Assembly (NCBI RefSeq): GCF_017349075.1
Contig: NZ_JAFMOF010000002.1
Location: 1,240,001-1,304,000 of the forward strand
Direction: 5' to 3'
DNA: 64,000 nucleotides
DNA from: Streptomyces triculaminicus
GTDB taxonomy: Bacteria; Actinomycetota; Actinomycetes; Streptomycetales; Streptomycetaceae
Shown: positions 60,074-64,000 of the stretch, one piece after another
Layout: every line of letters begins with the position of its first letter
How positions within the stretch are numbered: position 1 is the stretch's first letter
Program-made: the position numbers and the translations under genes
Notes under the pieces: generated by a model
What the model was told of the DNA's origin: nothing
The model's database searches: none
What the model saw: only the letters and a program-made list of their open reading frames with translations

Positions 60074-61053
60074 GGCGGCACCGACCCGAGCCGGGCGACG
60101 TCGTCGCTGTAGCCGGCGGCCGTGGTGGAGCAGCCCCCGCACAGGGCGGGGCCGTTCTCGCGGAAGTAGTCGGCGTGCGCCCGGAAGACGGGGGTGTCCA
60201 GCAGGACCGTGCCGTTCTCGCGCAGGGGGGCGCCGCCGGCCGGGGTGTCGCCGTCCTCGCGGTGCGGCAGGCAGCTGCAGGCGTACATCCGCCCGAACCG
60301 TCCGTCGACGTAGATGACGTCGTCCACCACGTGGCACAGCGGCCGGGAGGCGCGCGGGGTCAGGGAGCGGGTGAAGTACCGCTGCTGTTCCTCGGCGGTG
60401 TCCCCGTAGAACCGCTTGCCCAGCGGAACCAGCAGGGAGCGCGGGTCGGCCTCGTAGACCGGGTCGCACACCTCGCGCACGTGGCCGGGGTCGGGGTAGG
60501 TGATGGCGCGTTCCAGCTTCAGCGCGGACAGCTCCCACTGGCGTACGCCCGCCTCGGTGAGGACCTGCTGCAGCAGGGGCACCTCGGTGTAGTTGTGCGG
60601 CCCGACCACCGTGTTGACCCGCGTCAGCACGCCGAGTCCGGCGGCGGCGCGCAGGCCGCGCAGACCGTTGTCGAACATGCCGGGGGAGCGGCGGTAGACG
60701 TCGTGGGTCGCGCCCGAGCCGCCGTCCAGGCTGACGATCACCTGGGCCAGGCCCGCCGCCGCGAGCCGTCCGGCCATCCTGGGCAGCATCATCCCGTTGG
60801 TGATGAGCGACATCCGCATGCCCGCCGCCGTGCCCGCGGCCACCAGGTCCACGACGTCCTGGTGCATCAGGGGCTCGCCGCCGGTGAAGCGTACGTACCC
60901 CACCCCGGCGGCCAGGGCCTTGGGCAGCAGGTCGTCGAAGTCGGCGGGGGAGAAGCGGTAGGCGTCGCGGGAGAGGGCGAACTCGCACATGAAGCAGTCG
61001 GCGTTGCAGGCTTCCAGGATCCTGATGAAGAGGTAGCGCTGACGCTCACGCAT
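60061..61053 (-). CDS. blsE: radical-SAM cytosylglucuronate decarboxylase
   Basis: A 330-residue protein. LEACNADCFMCEFALS holds the C-x3-C-x2-C cluster motif; GYVRFTGGEPLMHQDVV is the GGE motif and SLITNGMMLPR follows. The C-terminal region has SPASM-type cysteines (ACSCLPHREDGD, LCGGCSTTAAG). BlsE removes the carboxyl group of cytosylglucuronic acid. The position between CGA synthase and its paralogue supports that role. AAAGG lies upstream of the ATG. Confidence 0.85.
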   Translation of the reverse strand: MRERQRYLFIRILEACNADCFMCEFALSRDAYRFSPADFDDLLPKALAAGVGYVRFTGGEPLMHQDVVDLVAAGTAAGMRMSLITNGMMLPRMAGRLAAAGLAQVIVSLDGGSGATHDVYRRSPGMFDNGLRGLRAAAGLGVLTRVNTVVGPHNYTEVPLLQQVLTEAGVRQWELSALKLERAITYPDPGHVREVCDPVYEADPRSLLVPLGKRFYGDTAEEQQRYFTRSLTPRASRPLCHVVDDVIYVDGRFGRMYACSCLPHREDGDTPAGGAPLRENGTVLLDTPVFRAHADYFRENGPALCGGCSTTAAGYSDDVARLGSVPPWTY

Positions 61054-61129
61054 CGGGACGAGGCCTTTCGGGCGGCGAGGACGTGGGTGGCGACGGCCGG
61101 GTTCGAGAACTCGGCGACGAGGGCCGGGT

Positions 61130-62396
61130 TCAGGAGCTCGGCGGCGACTGCCCCGCCGCCGCCAGCACGGCGTCGGCCACCTGCGCGGCGCCCCCGGTGC
61201 CGACGGCCGTGGCGAGCGCCCCCCAGTCGGCGGGTTCGGCGGTGTGCCGCAGGGCGGCCAGGATGCGGTCGCTGAGGGCCGCCACCACGCGCTCGGCGTC
61301 CGCTCGCGCGGCCGCCCGGCCGATCGCTTCGTAGATCAGTTCCAGTGCGTGGTCCTCGCCCTTCGCGCGCATGGCCAGGACGTCGTCCTCGCGCAGGACG
61401 TCCGCGGGCCAGGTGACCTGGACGTCGGCGCCGACCGCTTGGCGTTGGAACCGGGCGTTGAAGATCTGGCTGAGGTTCTGCGGGGGCAGGCAGAGGGTGG
61501 GCACGCCCAGGCTGCCGGCCTCCAGCAGCGTGGTGAGCCCCGGGGAGGTGAGGAGCGCGTCGCAGCCGGCCAGTTCGGCGAGGAACGCGGCGTGGGGGAG
61601 CGCCCCGGCGGTCACCCGCAGGGGCAAGGGGGACCGGCCGACGAAGTCGGCGAGGAGTCCGGCCGAGAGGTTGCCCGTCAGCCGGACGTCGCGCACGCCG
61701 TGGGCGGCGAGCGCCTCGAGGACGGCGGGGACGACCAGGCGCGGGTAGCTCGTCCAGTCGGCGAGCCGTGGCGCGCGCAGACCGCCCAGGCTGACGACGA
61801 CCTTGCGGCAGGGCCGCCCGGTGCTCCCGCCCGCGCGGGGCACGGGAGGCGTGCCGACGATCGCCTCGACCCAGCGCAGCCGGGGGATGGACGCCAGGAT
61901 CCCCTGGCACTCGGGCGGGAGCTCGGGGGAGCGCTGGGCGCAGTAGACGGTCGCGTCGAGCGGCAGAGAGGGGCGGTCGCCCTCGGTCCACAGGAACGGC
62001 AGGCTGTCCACGAACACGGTCGGCACGCCGGCCGCCTCCAGCGCCGCCGCGACCGGCCCGTCCAGCACCACCAGGGCCACCTCGACCCCTTGGGAGCGTA
62101 CGACCTCCTCGAGCGCGGCCCGTGCGGCCGGCCCGGACTCCGGCAGGTCGTACCAGCGTTCGACGGGGTGTTCGGTCAGCAGGGGGCGGCCGAGGCCGGA
62201 GCCGAGTCCGACGAACCGCAGCGGCACCGGTGACCTCTCGCACAGCGCGGACAGCACCGCGCTCAGCTTTCCCGAGCTGCCCCAGCCGAACTCGGCCCCC
62301 GACAGGGCGATGGTGAGGGCCTCCCGGCCCGGTGCGGGACCGGGGGTGGGGGCGCTGGGGGAGGTGCGGCGGACGGACTTCGGGATCTCGACGCAT
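61130..62396 (-). CDS. blsD: cytosylglucuronate (CGA) synthase, apparent 5' frameshift
   Basis: The coding frame from 61130 runs back into ALTIALSGAEFGWGSSGKLS, a nucleotide-sugar glycosyltransferase start, then PRLRWVEAIVGTPPVP and the donor site TSPGLTTLLEAGSLGVPTLC with LPPQNLSQIFNARFQRQ. No start codon exists in that frame; an ATG at 62396 (MRRDPEVRPPHL) lies one frame over, separated by G runs between 62342 and 62361. Removing one base joins them. BlsD couples UDP-glucuronate and cytosine. The first gene of the operon, about 320 bases from the divergent ABC-F gene. Confidence 0.78.
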
Positions 62397-62720
62397 CAGT
62401 GATCTTCCGGCTTCCTCGGGGGATAGGTGCCGGGGCCAACTTTCGCGCAGGGTCGTTGGAGGCACAAGGACGGGCATCGTTGGATTTCGGTCACGCGATG
62501 ATGAATCAGGTGACAATAGATAAGTAGGTTAAATCCTCTTTTTATTGTCCCTGTGCCCCACGAGGTGCTCCGGCATGCCCACTGTGGCCCCTGAGGTGAA
62601 CCCGGCAGTGCCCGGCTCGCCGACGAGGGGCGTACGCCCCGACGCGCACGGCCGGGCGGAAGACAACGGCGTGGCCTTAATGAGCCGGAGACCGAGCGCA
62701 CCCGCGGCTACGCTTCCCGC
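62397..62720. promoter_or_regulatory. AT-rich divergent promoter region of the cluster and the ABC-F gene
   Basis: The region 62490-62560 is strikingly AT-rich for this chromosome (for example GATGATGAATCAGG and TCCTCTTTTTATTG). It separates the minus-strand nucleoside operon from the plus-strand ABC-F gene. TACGCT at 62709-62714 lies 6 bases before the ABC-F ATG, so that mRNA is probably leaderless. I cannot place the operon's own -35/-10 with confidence. No cluster-specific regulator is encoded nearby. Confidence 0.55.
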
Positions 62721-64000
62721 ATGGGCTACCTCGAGGCCGGCGCCCTCGCCCACACCCTGGCCGACGGGCGCGAACTCTTCCGCGATGTGTCGTTCCGGCT
62801 GCCCGGCGGCGAGACCGTCGCCCTGATCGGCGACAACGGCGCCGGCAAGACCACCCTCCTGCGGATACTGTCCGGGGCGCTGCCCGCCGGGCAGGGGACG
62901 GTACGCAGCCAGGGGGCCGTCGCCGTGATGCCGCAGTTCATCGGCAGCCTCCGCGACGGCCGCACCGTACGCGACCTGCTGCTGTCCGTCGCACCCCCGC
63001 GTCAGCGGGCCGCCGCGGCCGCCGTCGACGCCGCCGAACTCGCGCTCATGGACCACGACGACGAGCCCGCCCAGCTGCGCTACGCCGAAGCCCTCACCGC
63101 CTGGGGCGAGGCCGGCGGCTACGAGGCCGAGGTCCTCTGGGACACCGTCACCGTCGCGGCCCTCGGCCTGCCCTTCTCCACCGCCCAGTTCCGCGACGTC
63201 TCCACCCTCTCCGGAGGAGAGCAGAAACGCCTCGTCCTGGAGGCCCTCCTGCGCGGCACGGCGGACCTGCTCCTGCTCGACGAGCCGGACAACTACCTCG
63301 ACGTCCCCGGCAAGCGCTGGCTCGAGGAACAGCTCCGGCGCACCCGCAAGGGCGTCCTGCTCGTCACCCACGACCGCGAGGTCCTCAGCCGGACGGCCAC
63401 CCAGGTGGTCACCCTGGAGGGCGGCTCGGCCTGGACGCACGGAGGCGGCTTCGCCACCTGGCACGCCGCCCGCGAGGCCCGCTGGGAACGGATCGCGGAA
63501 CTGCGCCGCCGGTGGAGCGAGAAACACGAGCAGCTCGAGGACCTCGTCCGCACCCTGCGCCGGCAGGCGTCCATCAGCGACGAGATGGCCTCCCGCTACC
63601 ACGCCGCCCAGACCCGGCTGGCGAGGTTCGAGGCCGAAGGCCCCCGCCGGCCCCGCCCCGCACGCAGCGCGTCGCCCCCGCCCTGCGCGGCGGCCGCACC
63701 GCGCTCAGGGCCGTCACCTGCCGGGACCTCGAACTCACCGGCCTCATGCGCCCCTTCGACCTGGAGGTCTTCTTCGGCGACCGCGTCTGCGTCCTGGGCT
63801 CGAACGGCTCGGGCAAGAGCCACTTCCTGCGCCTGCTGGACGAGAGCGGCGCCGACGCCCCGCCCACCGTCGGCCACTCCGGCACCTGCCGCCTGGGCGC
63901 ACGCGTACGGCCGGGCCTGTTCGCCCAGACCCACCGGCACCCCGAATGGGCGGGCCGCACCCCCGCCGACATCCTCGGCCGCGGCGACGGCGACCGGCAG
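62721..64000 (+). pseudogene. ABC-F family ATPase, partial and frameshifted
   Basis: Two ABC domains without membrane segments. The first has ALIGDNGAGKTTLLRILSG (Walker A), TLSGGEQKRLVLEALL (signature) and LLLLDEPDNYLDVPGKRWLE (Walker B). The linker EAEGP is interrupted at the C run 63641-63645; adding one C gives the second domain VCVLGSNGSGKSHFLRLL, which then leaves the right edge. Family members act on ribosomes, and some protect against antibiotics that bind the large subunit. This copy resembles the common Streptomyces version rather than a cluster-specific resistance gene. Confidence 0.85.

Larger units (their letters stand above)
50890..62396 (-). other. blasticidin S-type peptidyl-nucleoside biosynthetic gene cluster
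   Basis: Ten genes, all on the minus strand, with gaps of about 100 bases or less and several overlaps. In transcription order: CGA synthase, radical-SAM decarboxylase, CGA-synthase paralogue, aminomutase, DegT aminotransferase, ATP-grasp ligase, MFS, CHAT-like protein, guanidine methyltransferase-like enzyme, CMP hydrolase-like protein. As I recall it, this order of functions follows the bls genes from blsD to blsM. The boundaries are the divergent ABC-F promoter on the right and a gene-poor, unrelated stretch on the left. The product is not proven; a cytosine nucleoside with a beta-amino acid is expected. Confidence 0.8.

Noticed and set aside
62536..62552. The T-rich stretch near 62540 as a terminator
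   Set aside because: No GC-rich stem precedes it on either strand. It is part of the AT-rich divergent promoter region.
62529..63602. Minus-strand 357-residue open frame opposite the ABC-F gene
   Set aside because: It is antisense to two well-matched ATPase motifs and has valine/alanine/glycine-rich shadow composition.
1..64000. CRISPR arrays, rRNA genes or insertion sequences
   Set aside because: I saw no regularly spaced repeats, rRNA sequence, transposase or terminal inverted repeats in the window.

Overview
The window is high-GC actinobacterial DNA, almost certainly a Streptomyces chromosome. Genes are dense, codons favour G/C in third position, GTG starts are common, and many families are Streptomyces types (AIM24, DUF1540, DUF6131, DUF6098, DUF1206, DUF805, TerD, MerR-TipAS, SpoIIE-type ATPase). 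The first gene (a signalling ATPase) is cut by the left edge and the last (an ABC-F ATPase) by the right edge.

Layout. 0-5.4 kb: AIM24, a membrane-anchored esterase, DUF1540, an ATP-grasp protein and a small exported protein. 5.6-5.7 kb: tRNA-Ala(GGC) with a strong terminator. 5.8-7.9 kb: a MerR/TipAS regulator translationally coupled to a macrolide-type glycosyltransferase. 7.9-11.7 kb: Nudix, 2OG oxygenase-like, ArsR-type regulator and exported PAF-acetylhydrolase-like lipase. 11.8-16.6 kb: a lipid-oxidation operon (small membrane protein, GMC oxidoreductase, alpha-dioxygenase-like haem peroxidase) next to an Lrp/AsnC gene. 16.7-23.4 kb: secreted and membrane proteins, including an exported CdtB-like nuclease fused to ricin-type lectin repeats. 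23.7-25.4 kb: a three-gene TetR operon with two identical operators around its promoter. 25.7-36.8 kb: TerD-CAP-CAP protein, AbiEii-like nucleotidyltransferase, PhoD, small proteins, GNAT, and a large membrane protein with a type-I periplasmic-binding domain. 36.8-38.6 kb: a tRNA-Lys 3' fragment followed by a truncated regulator, GNAT and Nudix, which looks like an integrative-element scar. 39.1-50.8 kb: accessory and housekeeping genes, including LysM and peptidoglycan-binding proteins, MFS, a thioesterase preceded by a cobalamin riboswitch, YbdK-type ligase, SDR and RNase HI.

50.9-62.4 kb is the most notable part: a ten-gene minus-strand operon that I read as a blasticidin S-type peptidyl-nucleoside biosynthetic cluster. 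In transcription order it has cytosylglucuronate (CGA) synthase, radical-SAM CGA decarboxylase, a divergent CGA-synthase paralogue, an aminomutase, a DegT/StrS aminotransferase, an ATP-grasp ligase, an MFS exporter, a CHAT/caspase-fold protein, a guanidinoacetate-methyltransferase-like enzyme and a CMP-hydrolase-like protein. The inferred route is CMP to cytosine, cytosine plus UDP-glucuronate to CGA, decarboxylation and 4'-amination of the sugar, amide ligation to a beta-amino acid (probably beta-arginine), guanidine N-methylation, and export. The CHAT-like protein has no obvious place in this route.

Caution: at least six genes are broken by single-base indels, mostly in C/G homopolymers. 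This looks more like uncorrected long-read error than real gene decay. Affected genes are flagged, and their corrected reading is described.
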